Part shown: piece by piece, positions 1-11,064 of the stretch | How positions within the stretch are numbered: the first letter of the stretch is position 1 | How the letters are laid out: every line of letters begins with the position of its first letter | Origin: Hydractinia symbiolongicarpus | Lineage: Eukaryota; Cnidaria; Hydrozoa; Anthoathecata; Hydractiniidae | Reading direction: 5' to 3' | DNA: 64,000 nucleotides | Assembly: GCF_029227915.1 (NCBI RefSeq) | Contig: NC_079875.1 | Span: 29,698,001-29,762,000, forward strand | The notes under the pieces: model-generated | What the model was told of the DNA's origin: nothing | The model's database searches: none | The model's input: only the letters and a program-made list of their open reading frames with translations | Program-made: the position numbers and the translations under genes

Positions 1-853
1 AAATAGGTTCTATAAAGATTGAAAATGCTATATATTCAGAAAGTAAATTTGGATGCTCCAAAAAAATAAAGCTGACAACCTTCAATGCTCACCACGAAGG
101 TTGGCCATAACCTTTTCGCAAAAATAGACCATTATTCTGGCTCATTTGACATATAAACAGCCATATAGCGTGTCAAATATCTCTAAAAAATCAATCCAAA
201 GTACTGTAAAAACACTCAATTGTTTACTTTCTAAACCGTCCGTTTTTCCAATCACAACGGCCGTTCCCAGGAGCGTAAAATACGGTAATAAAATGACCCT
301 TGTTTGACCCGCCGTGGAGTGCGATATATTTGCGATTTTTCGCATTTATGCGAGATAATTGTCATTTAGGATCGACAACCTCGTTTCAGCTTCTATATAT
401 TTTAGTCGACAAATTGATAAACGAGGCATTTCAAAGGGACGAGTATCATATATTTGCGATTTTTCGTATTGATACAAGATAATTGTTATTTAAGGACGAC
501 AATCTCGTCTCAGATTCTATATATTTTAGCCGTAAAGTTGATAAACGAAGCATTATAAAGAGACGAGTGTGATATAGTTGCGATTTTTCGCATTGATACA
601 AGATAATTGTCATTTAGGGTCGACAACCTCGTTTCAGGCTCTATATATTTTAGCCGTAAAATTGATAAATGAGGCATTTAAAAGAGATGAGTGTTATATA
701 TTTGCGATTTTTTGCATTTATACAAGATAATTGTCATTTAGGGTCGACAACCTTCTCTCAGATTCTATATATTTTAGCTGTAAAATTGATAAATGAGGCA
801 TTTAAAAGAGATGAGTGTCTCATATATTTGCGATTTTTCGTATTTATGCAAGA

Positions 854-999
854 CTAGTCGTTATCCCGTGGAAAAATCCACGGGTTCGCCAGTCTTTGTT
901 ATGCCACTTTGCGTGCGTCTCGCTACCTGCACAGCTAAGCTACCATTTTGCGTGACAGACAGACAGACGGACGGACGTATACGGGTATTACAATATAGG
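854..999 (-). mobile_element. Short non-autonomous Helitron inserted in satellite
   Basis: Read on the minus strand, the element starts CCTATATTGTAATACCC and ends with an inverted repeat (CCCGTGG, 6-nt loop, CCACGGG), a short spacer and CTAG. That is the Helitron 3' end pattern: hairpin followed by CTRR. The flanking satellite reads ...GCAAGA | TAATTG..., so the insertion lies exactly between A and T with no target duplication, as Helitrons do. It has no coding capacity; the 62- to 70-residue frames across it are shadows. Near the 5' end is a (GACA/GGAC)-rich run. The 5' dinucleotide is CC rather than the usual TC. Confidence 0.85.
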
Positions 1000-2500
1000 T
1001 AATTGTTATTTTGGGTCGACAATCTCGTCTCAGGTTCTATATAATTTAGCTGTGGAATTGGCAAACGAGGCATTTTGAGAGAAACGAGTGTGGTATATTC
1101 GCGATTTTTGGTATTGATACAAGATAATTGTCACATAGGGACGACAACCTCGCCTCTCGTTCTATATATTTTAGTCGTAAAATTGATAAACGAGGTATTT
1201 CAAAGTGACGAGTATCATATACTTATGATTTTTCGTATTGATAAAGGATAATTGTAATTTAGGGTCAACAACCTCGTCTCAGTTTCCTTATATTTTAGCC
1301 GTAAAATTGATAAACGAGGTATTTAAAAGTGACGAGTGTCTCATACATTTGCGATTTTTCCTATTGATACACGATAATTGTCATTTAGGGTCAACAACCT
1401 TTTCTCAGGCTCTATATATTTTAGCCGTAAAATTGTTAAACAAGGCATTTAAAAGAGACAAATGTCTCATGTATTTGCAATTTTTCGTATTGATACAGGA
1501 TAATTGTCCTTTAGGGTCAACAACCTTGTCTCAAGTTCTATATATTTTAACCGTAAAATTGATAAACGAGGCATTTGAAAGTGACGAGTGCCTCATATAT
1601 TTGCGATTTTTCGTATTGATACAAGATTATTGTCATTTAGAGACGACAACCTCGTCTCAGTTTCCATATATTTTAGCCGTAAAATGGATAAACGAGGCAT
1701 TTAAAAGAGGCGAGTGCGATATATTTGCGATTTTTCGCTTTTATGAAAGATAATTGTCATTTCGGATCGACAACCTCGCCTCTCGTTCTATATATTTTAG
1801 TCGTAGAATTGATAAACGAGGCATTTAAAAGAGACGAGTATCATATGTTTGAGATTTTTCGAGTTGATACAAGATAATTGTCATTTAGAGACGACAACCT
1901 CGTCTCAGTTTCCATATATTTTAGCCGTAAAATTGATAAATGAGGCATTTCATAGTCACGAGTGTCATGTACTTGCGATTTTTCGCATTGATACAAGATA
2001 ATTGTCATTTAGGTTCGACAGACTCGTCTCAGGTGCTCTACATTCGAGCCGTAAATTTGATAAACGAGGCATTTAAAAGAGACGAGTGTCATGTATTTGA
2101 GTGTTGTGGAGTTGATACAAGATGATTGTCATTTAGGAACGACAACCTCGTCTCAGTTTCCATATATTTAAGCCGTAAAATTGATAAACGAGGCATTTAA
2201 AAGTGACGAGTGTCTCATATATTTGCGATTTTTCGCATTGATACACGATAATTGTCATTTAGGGTCAACAACCTCTTCTCAGGTTCTATATATTTTAACC
2301 GTAAAATTGACAAACGAGGCATTTAGGAGAGACAAATGTCTCATATATTTGCGATTTTTCGTATTGATAAAGGATAATTGTACTTTAGGGTTTAAAACAT
2401 CTCAGTTTCCATATTTTTAAGCCGCAAAATTGACAAAAGAGTCATTTAAAAGTGACGAGCGTCTCATATAATTTCGATTTTTCGTATTGATACACGATAA

Positions 2501-3940
2501 TTGTCATTTGGGGTCAACAACCTCTTCTCAGGTTCTATATATTTTAGCCGTAAATTGATAAACGAGGCATTTAAAAGTGACGAGTGTCTCATATATTTGC
2601 GATTTTTCGTATTGATACAAGATAATTGTCATTTAGGGTCAACAACCTCTTCTCAGGTTCTATATATTTTAACCGTAAAATTGACAAACGAGGCATTTAG
2701 GAGAGACAAATGTCTCATATATTTGCGATTTTTCGTATTGATAAAGGATAATTGTACTTTAGGGTTTAAAACATCTCAGTTTCCATATTTTTAAGCCGCA
2801 AAATTGACAAAAGAGTCATTTAAAAGTGACGAGCGTCTCATATAATTTCGATTTTTCGTATTGATACACGATAATTGTCATTTGGGGTCAACAACCTCTT
2901 CTCAGGTTCTATATATTTTAACCGTAAAATTGACAAACGAGGCATTTAGGAGAGACAAATGTCTCATATATTTGCGATTTTTCGTATTGATAAAGGATAA
3001 TTGTACTTTAGGGTTTAAAACATCTCAGTTTCCATATTTTTAAGCCGCAAAATTGACAAAAGAGTCATTTAAAAGTGACGAGCGTCTCATATAATTTCGA
3101 TTTTTCGTATTGATACACGATAATTGTCATTTGGGGTCAACAACCTCTTCTCAGGTTCTATATATTTTAGCCGTAAATTGATAAACGAGGCATTTAAAAG
3201 TGACGAGTGTCTCATATATTTGCGATTTTTCGTATTGATACAAGATAATTGTCATTTAGGGTCAACAACCTCTTCTCAGGTTCTATATATTTTAACCGTA
3301 AAATTGACAAACGAGGCATTTAGGAGAGACAAATGTCTCATATATTTGCGATTTTTCGTATTGATAAAGGATAATTGTACTTTAGGGTTTAAAACATCTC
3401 AGTTTCCATATTTTTAAGCCGCAAAATTGACAAAAGAGTCATTTAAAAGTGACGAGCGTCTCATATAATTTCGATTTTTCGTATTGATACACGATAATTG
3501 TCATTTGGGGTCAACAACCTCTTCTCAGGTTCTATATATTTTAGCCGTAAATTGATAAACGAGGCATTTAAAAGTGACGAGTGTCTCATATATTTGCGAT
3601 TTTTCGTATTGATACAAGATAATTGTCATTTAGGGTCAACAACCTCTTCTCAGGTTCTATATATTTTAACCGTAAAATTGACAAACGAGGCATTTAGGAG
3701 AGACAAATGTCTCATATATTTGCGATTTTTCGTATTGATAAAGGATAATTGTACTTTAGGGTTTAAAACATCTCAGTTTCCATATTTTTAAGCCGCAAAA
3801 TTGACAAAAGAGTCATTTAAAAGTGACGAGCGTCTCATATAATTTCGATTTTTCGTATTGATACACGATAATTGTCATTTGGGGTCAACAACCTCTTCTC
3901 AGGTTCTATATATTTTAGCCGTAAATTGATAAACGAGGCA
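2501..3940. repeat. Higher-order satellite block (374-bp units)
   Basis: Within the satellite, the same marker (TTGTCATTTGGGGTCAACAA) recurs at 2501, 2875, 3124, 3498 and 3872. The spacings are 374, 249, 374 and 374 bp, that is three monomers per unit, with one unit missing a monomer. Corresponding monomers of successive units look essentially identical, while the three monomers inside a unit differ clearly. One carries a deletion giving GGGTTTAAAACATCTC. This is the signature of recent unequal exchange. Confidence 0.9.
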
Positions 3941-4001
3941 TTTAAAAGAGACAAATGTCTCATATATTTGCGATTATTCGTATTGATACAGGATAATTGT
4001 C

Positions 4002-4023
4002 ATTTATTTATTTATTTATTTAA
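4002..4023 (-). repeat. (AAAT)n LINE tail
   Basis: About five ATTT units on the plus strand, AAAT on the LINE sense strand, directly at the junction with satellite DNA. This marks the 3' end of the LINE and the target-primed insertion point. Confidence 0.85.
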
Positions 4024-4362
4024 AAATATTTATACAGGATGAGGACTTCAGTAATTTGCAAATATATACATAAATACAAAAAAAACTGCTATCAATGTCC
4101 GTCCTGTCTGAGAATAAATATGGAAAAAAGCAATAAAAAGCAGTAAAAACAGTAAAAACGATAAAAACAAACAAAAAATTGATCAACTAGAAGTGCAACA
4201 GTATGCATACAAGGTGTGAAATGACTTCATGTAGGAGCTAAATAAGACATAGGCATAGTTCAAAACATTAATCCCACTTAGCTAAACTTGAAGCAGACTG
4301 GACGGCACAGTGACTAAGATAGCCGCTGAGAGTGCACTTCACCCAATAGCTGGTATCGTCTA

Positions 4363-6060
4363 TTAAGAGAAGTACCCTCTGAGTGCCTTCATAATAAGAG
4401 ACATTTTATCGATTTTTCGAATTTCAAGTGGCAGTGAATTATACAGTTTACCCCCTGCAAAATAGAAACTCTGCCGGGCGATTTCTAGTTTGACCCGAGG
4501 TAACCTGACAATTCAGCCGTTATTTCGTGTATTATTGTCATGTTGTTGGCTGACAAAATAATTGTCAAAATGTTCAGATGTTAGATCATTTAGTAGACAC
4601 TTTTTAACAAGTACACAAATATTACGGTTGACGAGTCCTGTGATGGATGGAATATTATCACTCCGGACAATCGATCTAGCACGGTTAGGTATTCTCAATG
4701 CACTACTATAAGTAATTAAAGGTACAATCATCATCGAGAAAACATTGTGTGCGGCTTCAGCGGTAAGGCACGGTCGTAATCTTTGTAGTAGGCGTAAACG
4801 GCTGCTGGCGCTTTTATATGATCGGTCGAAGTTGTCATTAAGCATTAACTTGCTGTCGATTACTGTTCCCAGATACTTATACTGAGAAACGAAATTTATC
4901 GGATTTTCTTGATATACAACTTGTAAGTTGTTCAATTCTAGTAACATCTTTATGAGCAACGTATATGACTGTGTCATCTGCGTACATTATAACTTTAGAA
5001 TTTGAGATATGGTCTACAAAATCATCATAAAAAATTATAAAAAGCTGTGGTCCCAAAATGGAAAACCGCGGTAAATTGGCTCGTAGCTAGATCGAATATT
5101 GTTAATGTCTACTAACTGATTTCGATTAAATAAGTAGTCGGTAAACCATGCTAGCTCCTTGCCTTTAATTCCGTACGTGCGTAGCTTGTTTAATAATAAT
5201 GAGTGTCCGATCGTATCAAAGGCTTTCGATAAATCTATATAAACTGCTCCAACTAACTTACCGCCATCTATTTCGCGACGATAACTGTCGCAAAATAAAG
5301 TAGAAGCAAGTTTCGTGGAGCTTTTACTTCGAAAACCATATTGACAGTCGTTCAGTAATTTCTCTTTTTCGAGATAGTTCATGAGTTCGTTATGAATAGC
5401 CTTCTCAAGAATTTTAGATAGCACCGGTAAAATTGAAATCGGGCGATAGTTTTCGGGAAGAGAAGAATCCCCAGATTTAAATATAGGTGCAACCTTCGCA
5501 ACTTTCCAGGCTGATGGTACAGTTGAGGTGTTTATCGAAAGGTTTATTATGTGACTAAGAGGTTTTGAAATTAAAATAGCACAGGCTTTTAACATTCCGG
5601 GTGGTAACTCGTCTATACCGGTTGCTTTATTTCGTTTGAGTGATCGGAGTTCTTTCTCTACAAAAATCTTAGAAATATAACCTGTCATGAAAATTTTATT
5701 TGTTCGTAATAAAAAAGGTGGTACGTATCTCCATGTAAAATTCATAAGTTGAATTGACTTGGATTTAAGGGAGTGAACAGCTGTACTGAAAAACTTGCTG
5801 AAGTTGCTTACTTTACTTCTGCTTTCGCTATCTTTTGACATTTGACACACTTTTTTCGGTTTGCTTGGGAATACTGATTTTATTGCATTCCAAAACTTTC
5901 TTGGATTTGACACATTTTCGTTAATAAGATCACGCTGGTGGTTAGCCTTTGCTTTCACTATGTTATTATTGCAACTATTTCTAATCTTTATATATTTCTC
6001 TGGATCTTTTGTTTTACCTGATTTGCGAGCCTTGCGATGAAGTTTGTCACGGTTGTTCAT
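4363..6060 (-). pseudogene. LINE reverse transcriptase, frameshifted
   Basis: The reverse transcriptase part of the CR1/L2-like LINE, which would copy the element RNA at the nicked target. The main frame (6060 to 5035) runs through a basic N-terminal stretch, the KRNKATGIDELPPGMLK region, ENYRPISILPVLSKILEKAI, YGFRSKSSTKLA and VYIDLSKAFDTIGH, the first catalytic Asp motif. Near 5070 the frame breaks at the B motif: residues are missing and GFPFWDHSFL reads out of frame. The YADD catalytic box (VIMYADDTVIYVA) lies at about 4965-5005 in a second frame. A third piece (4977 to 4513) has the YLGTVIDSKL and LRPCLTAEA thumb-region wording. The end, FAGGKLYNSLPLEIRKI to a stop at 4363, follows after another break. 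The protein is clearly non-functional. Confidence 0.88.
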
Positions 6061-6074
6061 TTGAGATTTTATTT

Positions 6075-6878
6075 TTAAAGTTGGCGCCAGTCAATTTCGG
6101 AGACGTCATTAAAAAGATTTTTAGGAACGTAGTTAGTGTAATTACGGCACTTCAGAGTTCGCATAGGATGCTTGATGTTGTGTATCCTACGTATTCCACC
6201 AACCATATCGTGATCGCTCAGCGAAGTAGGGAATACGTCAGTGCAGTGAACATTGCCGGGACAATTAGTGAAAAATAAATCAATTGTCGTTGATGACGTA
6301 GAAGACGTTCTCGTGGGTTTATTGATAAGTTGTTTAAAACCATGCACATTAATTGTAGATTTAAAATCTTTATTGACGTTTGTAACATTATAGTCCACAT
6401 TGAAACCTCCCATGAGTATAGTTTCCTTATTTTTTGATTGATACAATTTAAATGATCGTCAAATGTTTCGTTATATTTAGATGGTAAGTGCTTTGAACCC
6501 TCTGGAGGGCGATAAAAACACCCTACTAAAATTGATTTCGATTTTTTAATAAAAATTTCAAGCCACAGAGACTCTAAAGTTGAATTTTCTAAATCCAGCC
6601 TTTGCTTAAAAGTAACCAGACAGTTCATAAAAAGCATCATTGTAACTAAAATCCTCGTTCAAAATATGTGTTTCAGACAAGGTTATAATGTCAATTTTTG
6701 AATCATGCTTGTGTACTAACGCTTCCAAGTGCGCAAAGTTTGAAAGTAACCCACGAATATTTTGATGAACACATTTCAGACCTCTCTTACCACAAAATTC
6801 ACCAAGGCTTTCCGGTCCAGGACATGCTTCTATGTCACCACACAAGAGTAGTAAAACTAACTTTCGCGTCTTGTACAA
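6075..6878 (-). pseudogene. LINE APE endonuclease, frameshifted
   Basis: The endonuclease domain of the same LINE, which nicks target DNA in the nucleus. The first piece (6878 to 6606) begins with a hydrophobic leader and the 2A-like motif, then HQNIRGLLSN and ITLSETHILN, the N and E catalytic motifs. The second piece (6640 to 6218) contains VGCFYRPPEGS. The third (6446 to 6075) contains MGGFNVDYN (the GDFN-type motif, here GFN), IDLFFTN and SLSDHDMV, the SDH motif. At least two frameshifts separate the pieces. A stop at 6075 also separates this part from the RT frame. Confidence 0.85.
6813..6839 (-). other. 2A-like motif upstream of LINE endonuclease
   Basis: Reads G-D-I-E-A-C-P-G-P after a run of leucines (LVLLLLC). 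The consensus of translational-recoding 2A peptides is DxExNPGP, and CR1-like LINEs are known to carry such motifs at this place. Here the Asn just before PGP is Cys, so activity is doubtful. Confidence 0.6.
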
Positions 6879-6970
6879 CTTACTGTTGGTCGAGTTTTCT
6901 GTTTACGAACCATCATAATAAAATTTAGAGCAAAAAGTTACAGACACAGTCTCTGTATTATTATAAGAGA

Positions 6971-7694
6971 CTAGTCGATAAGGCCCGTGGAAAAATCCAC
7001 TGAGGCAGTATAAAAATGAAAAAGAATTACTTATTTGAATTTTGATGACGTCATCAACCCATCCACAAAAAAATAATTCAGAAGCTTGTTTTCACGTTGC
7101 CTCTATTGTGTAGAGCTTAAAGCGCTAATTAACAAAACGTATATGATCATGTGCTTTTGATGAGCGGTTAATGAGATCTAAGGTTAAAAATTTTGCTGAC
7201 GTCAGCAATGGCCCGTCAAAACCTAAAAATTTTTTTTTGGAAATTTTTATACTAGTTGCCTTCATGGCATAGATCGTGAAACTCTGATCAAAAAAATGTA
7301 TAGGATCATGTACTTTTGATAAACGGTTGCAGAGATATTAGGGTTTGAAAGTTTTTGATGACATCATTAACCCGTCCATTCCGAAACGGATTCGGGGACC
7401 CAGGTTTGGGAAACTTACCCAAATTGGTCCCAGGTGATCCCTAGTTACCCACGCAGGAGATGACGTCAGTTATTTCCACCCGATTCCAAGTTATTTAGCC
7501 TTAGATTTAAAAGTGCAATGCAATGGCTTCACTAATCTTAATATACTTTCCTTTGACGTCAATATTGCTTTAACGTCAAAGTTTGCTAATTTACAGAACA
7601 AATTTATAGGCGATGTTTCATAGACTTTATCAAAGAAATTTTATCCACTTTGCAAAAGTGACAGACAAACAGAACTGGCGTATTATTATATAGA
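6971..7694 (-). mobile_element. Non-autonomous Helitron, 724 bp
   Basis: On the minus strand it starts TCTATATAATAATACGCC (classic TC start, with a (TCTG/TTTG) run just inside) and ends with a hairpin (GTGGATTTTTCCAC core) followed by CGACTAG. The next plus-strand base to the left is A, so the insertion site is A^T. The interior has no ORF. It holds repeated modules (TGACGTCA-type palindromes, GATCATGTACTTTTGA, CCCAAATTGGTCCCAGG) that recur at 18.3-18.8, 25.5, 36.4-38.8, 50.4 and 55.3 kb, showing a multi-copy family. Confidence 0.82.
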
Positions 7695-7735
7695 CTAGCC
7701 GGGTAAACCCGGCGTCGAAACGCCAGGGTAAGCCA
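7695..7735 (-). mobile_element. 3' end of a second Helitron
   Basis: Directly abutting the previous element, on the same strand: CTAG at 7695-7698 next to a perfect inverted repeat (CCGGG, TAAA loop, CCCGG) and then a second small palindrome (GGCGTCGAAACGCC). This is a Helitron 3' terminus of a different family. I cannot find its 5' end; it may extend several hundred bases to the right. Confidence 0.65.
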
Positions 7736-10359
7736 CAAGTCAAGGTGTGAGCCGGCGATGAACACTCTGTGGAGCGCTTAATGACAGCCGTAAACTGCTC
7801 CACACAATTAGGTGGAGTGCTTTAGTACAGGTATACAGTATGTTATAAATCAAGTAAAGCGCACCCACCATTTTAGTGTTGCGACGGTAACATATTTTTT
7901 AAAAAAATAACTATCCTGCAACAATAACTGAATAAAAAATAGAGTTTACAAACCGTTGTTATTCGGTCATGGCAAAAACATTCGGTCAATATCATTTTAT
8001 TTTGGGGAATAAGTTTTTCGGAAAGTTAATAATTTAATCGTGGCAATGGGCTGACCGCTTAGTAGAGTTAAACAATGTTGCACAACAGGTACAGAAACAA
8101 TATAAACAGACAACCATACCGTCCTCTTATAAATTTTTTAACCCAAAGGCACAAACCCACGTAAATTTCCAATCAAATGTCAAAAACCCCTGTAAAAATA
8201 ACTAAAAAATTTACATGTAGACTGACAGAGACAAAAAAATTGTCGCATTACATGTGGTCCTCTTGTAAAGTTTACAGGAAATGTTAAAAAAAATTATACT
8301 CTAAGGGCATCCTGACATGGCATATTCTTACTAATGCAACATTAAAAAGTGAAAAAAAACTGTAAATATCTAACTATTTCATGTCACTGTACATTTCAAT
8401 GGATACCTTTTTTTGACTTGCAGTATATATGATCACGTCGTAAATCATGCTATATGTTGAAATACATATACTGTATAGTTAAATATACTTAAACTGGAAA
8501 TAATATGGCTAGCTATACATGCTTTGTAAAACACATATAAAGAGATAATAACATCACAGTAACTACAACAAATCAATGTTCCGTTTGGCCAGCAAATTTG
8601 TTTGTTAGCCAGCTAACAGCTTTATGTAGCGTTTTAAATATTGGTACAAAAAAATTAGTTACGCACCAGGGGAGACATTATTTATGCAAAAAAATATCAC
8701 TTTTATTATTTTTTGCACTTTTTTCAAGATGGAGGGATCGTTCTTTTGTTGTTCTTTTGTGCCGAAGTAACCATTTTCCAAAAGTAAGCCGTTAAATTTA
8801 CTTCAGCAAATCAAATTAAGTCGTTTACATCACGTGACGTAAACAAAATAAATCCGCTAACAAAATAGACATACTTTTTTCGGCGACTTCAAAAAAAATT
8901 TCGGGTACATCAAAGGAAAATGAACTCATGGCTTTGCTACGATAGAGATGTTTTGTTGTCTTATAATACATACGTTTTTGTAGAATAACGAACAACAAGA
9001 TCAACAAGATCGATATCTACAACAACAACCACAACCGCCAGTAACATAAAATTATTTTCTCCTTACAGTTTTTTACCATCAAGTTAATATCTACATTAGA
9101 ATCCGAGAAGAGCCGTCAAGAGAGTGGCGTAAGTATTTTTCTTGCTATATATTTTTTTATGTCAGCCACTCATCCGCCAGTCCATGCTTTATGTAAAGTA
9201 TCCAACTTTCTTACCTCAGAAATCGTTTTGTACTAGTATTTGAAAAAACCAGCCACATTAAATAAAGGTCGTGCTTCAGCAAGCAGTCCCTTACCAATAT
9301 TCAAAAGAAGTATAATAGGATAGTACAATCTTTTTCAGGAACAACTTTCTTGAAACAATTGTACAAAATTAAGCTGTTCCTAAGTTTGTGGTGATTTTTT
9401 GTGATCGTTTGTTGAACAAGGCTGTATTTTGGCTTTTGTATGAAAAGTGTTATTGTAGCATTTAGAATCAGAAATACTATTCAGTTTGTTAAGCATCTTT
9501 GTAATGGCTTTGTAATAGAAAAAAACTTGACTAATAGTTAATTTTTTTGAGCACCTTAGTTTAGCATTTTTTTAACGGCGTTACGGACGAAAATCAATTT
9601 CAATCTCTTAGCAAATCGGTAGAAACTTACGCGCTTCTTAATATTGCGAATTATTTAAGATTCCTTTAACAGTGGAGATTTTTGTCGCTTTGACGAGTGA
9701 CCGCGCAGGAAGTGGACTTTCGCATTTACTGACGAAAAGAAGACAAAAAAACATTGCGTCTTGATTCACCAAAAATCGCAGCCATAGTCCCTACTTTTTT
9801 TTCGGAATTATTTAAGCTCCGGTGAAGATACTTTTCCGAATTGCCAGCTTTAATGTAATTTCACGGAATTTAATTTATTTTGACTTATTTTCGCGAAAAT
9901 ATCTCTCTTGTGCGAATAATTCCAAAAAAATTTGCCAGTCATACATATTTCCTTCATCACTATTTCTTGCAACCTTGCCCATTACTTTGCATGATGTAAT
10001 AAAACTCACTTTACGAGGGCTATTAATTTGATTAAAAGCGTATGATGACGCAATAGCTACAAATAACAGTCCCTATGCACGCCAGTTAAAAGTTACTTGA
10101 ATGTCAATTACATGCTCCAGTATGTAAAAACGCTTCTTGAAACACGGATAGGAAAAAAGAAGTATCCACAAATGGTTACTAGAGACACCAATATATCTTT
10201 TGAAGTCATTAAAACATGCTATATATTTAATGACATGTCTTTTGCTGAAGAAAAAATTGCTTTAAACTGATATTGTAAATACTGATATTGCTTTACGCTG
10301 AAAAAGGTTTCGGCACGATTCGATGTTTCCGTCTAAATGAATTCCTTTTCCTTACTTAG
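7736..10359. other. AT-rich stretch without recognisable gene
   Basis: Probably includes the body of the second Helitron (a GC-richer part to about 7900), then unique-looking AT-rich DNA. The frames here (65-69 residues) have no family signature. Repeated short pieces resembling TTCGCGAAAAT and GCGAATTATTTAAG occur near 9.6-9.9 kb and look like old repeats. Confidence 0.5.
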
Positions 10360-11064
10360 GCAATAGAGCAAGATTTTCAATGGAGGGATCAAACCAGGGC
10401 ACGCCTACAATCTGTTTCTAATTTATGTTCTGCCTCCTCATCTTCTACCTCCTCGTCTTCTTCGCCTTCAACCTCTTTGTCTTCCTCTGCACCTTCCTTA
10501 TCGTCCTCTTTTTTTACCTCATCTTTACATTCTTCTTTGCATTTCTCACTTCTTCAAACACCTCCATCCACTTCTTCATCCACTTCTTCATCCTTCTTGT
10601 CTTCCTCTTCCTCTTCTTTATCATCTTTTGTGTCGTCAACTTGTGCTGTGGCATTGTTGTCTCCACGGTCTGTGTCGTTGTCGTCCTTGTCCTTGTCTAC
10701 GTTGCGTCAGTCATCTCACCGTCCACAATTGCATCCATACTTACGACACCATCCATATTAGCCTCCATATTCACCCTTACGGCCACCCACAATTCCTCCT
10801 CAACATTCAACCCCATCCTGCACTGCGTCCACTTCGAACACTTCCACACCGCCATCCTCTACACGTTCTTTATCGTCTGTTATTGTTCCTCGCCGTTCTA
10901 TACGCACACACATTGTACTCCGTCCACTCCCATACCACCGTCCCAATATTATTCCTCAAAATCCATTGCCTCCTCCACGTCGGGTTCCCCATGATAATGC
11001 TTGGTCAGTTAGTCAAGCATTAAGGGACCTGCGTGAATGGGTCAATGGATTTTGGAGGCGGTAA
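10360..11064 (+). pseudogene. Ser/Pro-rich terminal exon (unknown protein)
   Basis: I do not recognise the product. An acceptor (TTCCTTTTCCTTACTTAG) precedes an open frame beginning AIEQDFQWRDQTRARLQSVS. It runs through a long Ser-rich segment (residues about 22-95), then a Pro/Thr/Arg-rich segment, and ends with a conserved-looking tail, NAWSVSQALRDLREWV, finishing WRR-stop at 11064. The frame is 235 codons with a single in-frame TAG at 10759-10761. The pyrimidine-rich Ser codons also give long spurious frames in the other two phases. The charged, Trp-containing ends suggest real coding origin, with the middle being low-complexity. It could be the 3' exon of a transposon protein or of a dying host gene; I saw no upstream exon. 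Confidence 0.35.

Larger units (their letters stand above)
320..4003. repeat. Satellite array, ~125-bp monomer
   Basis: Some thirty head-to-tail copies of a roughly 125-bp AT-rich unit. Each copy carries recognisable blocks: TTTGCGATTTTTCGTATTGA, GATAATTGTCATTTAGGGTC, ACAACCTCGTCTCAGG, TATATATTTTAGCCGTAAAA and TTGATAAACGAGGCATTT. Copies in the left half are diverged; those from about 2.2 kb rightwards are much more alike. The monomer happens to be open in one frame over long stretches, which gives spurious peptides of 60-170 residues. A 146-bp Helitron interrupts one monomer at 854-999, and the array ends where a LINE tail is joined near 4003. The same satellite reappears at 44.5-45.2 kb. Confidence 0.95.
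4002..6930 (-). mobile_element. CR1/L2-like LINE, decayed
   Basis: A minus-strand non-LTR retrotransposon. From its 5' end (right) it has a leader with a 2A-like motif, an apurinic-type endonuclease in broken frames, a reverse transcriptase, a conserved RT C-terminus, an untranslated stretch of about 340 bp, and an (AAAT)n tail at 4002-4023 that abuts the satellite. The (AAAT)n tail and the endonuclease/RT wording fit the CR1/L2 group. The exact 5' limit is uncertain; a Helitron begins at 6971. Several frameshifts show that it is inactive. Confidence 0.85.

Noticed and set aside
300-3791. Many plus-strand frames with peptides such as LINEAFKSDECLIYLRFFVLI
   Set aside because: They are the satellite monomer translated; frames open and close with indels between monomers.
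300-4003. CRISPR-like direct repeats
   Set aside because: Monomers are contiguous without unique spacers, no cas genes, and the DNA is eukaryotic.
7700-7900. Possible Rho-independent terminator-like hairpins
   Set aside because: The palindromes belong to the Helitron 3' end; bacterial terminators are not relevant here.
10425-11023. 189- and 131-codon frames over the pyrimidine-rich region
   Set aside because: Leu/Phe/Val-rich and Cys/His-rich translations of the same Ser-rich segment in the wrong phases; only the phase of 10360-11064 gives sensible ends.
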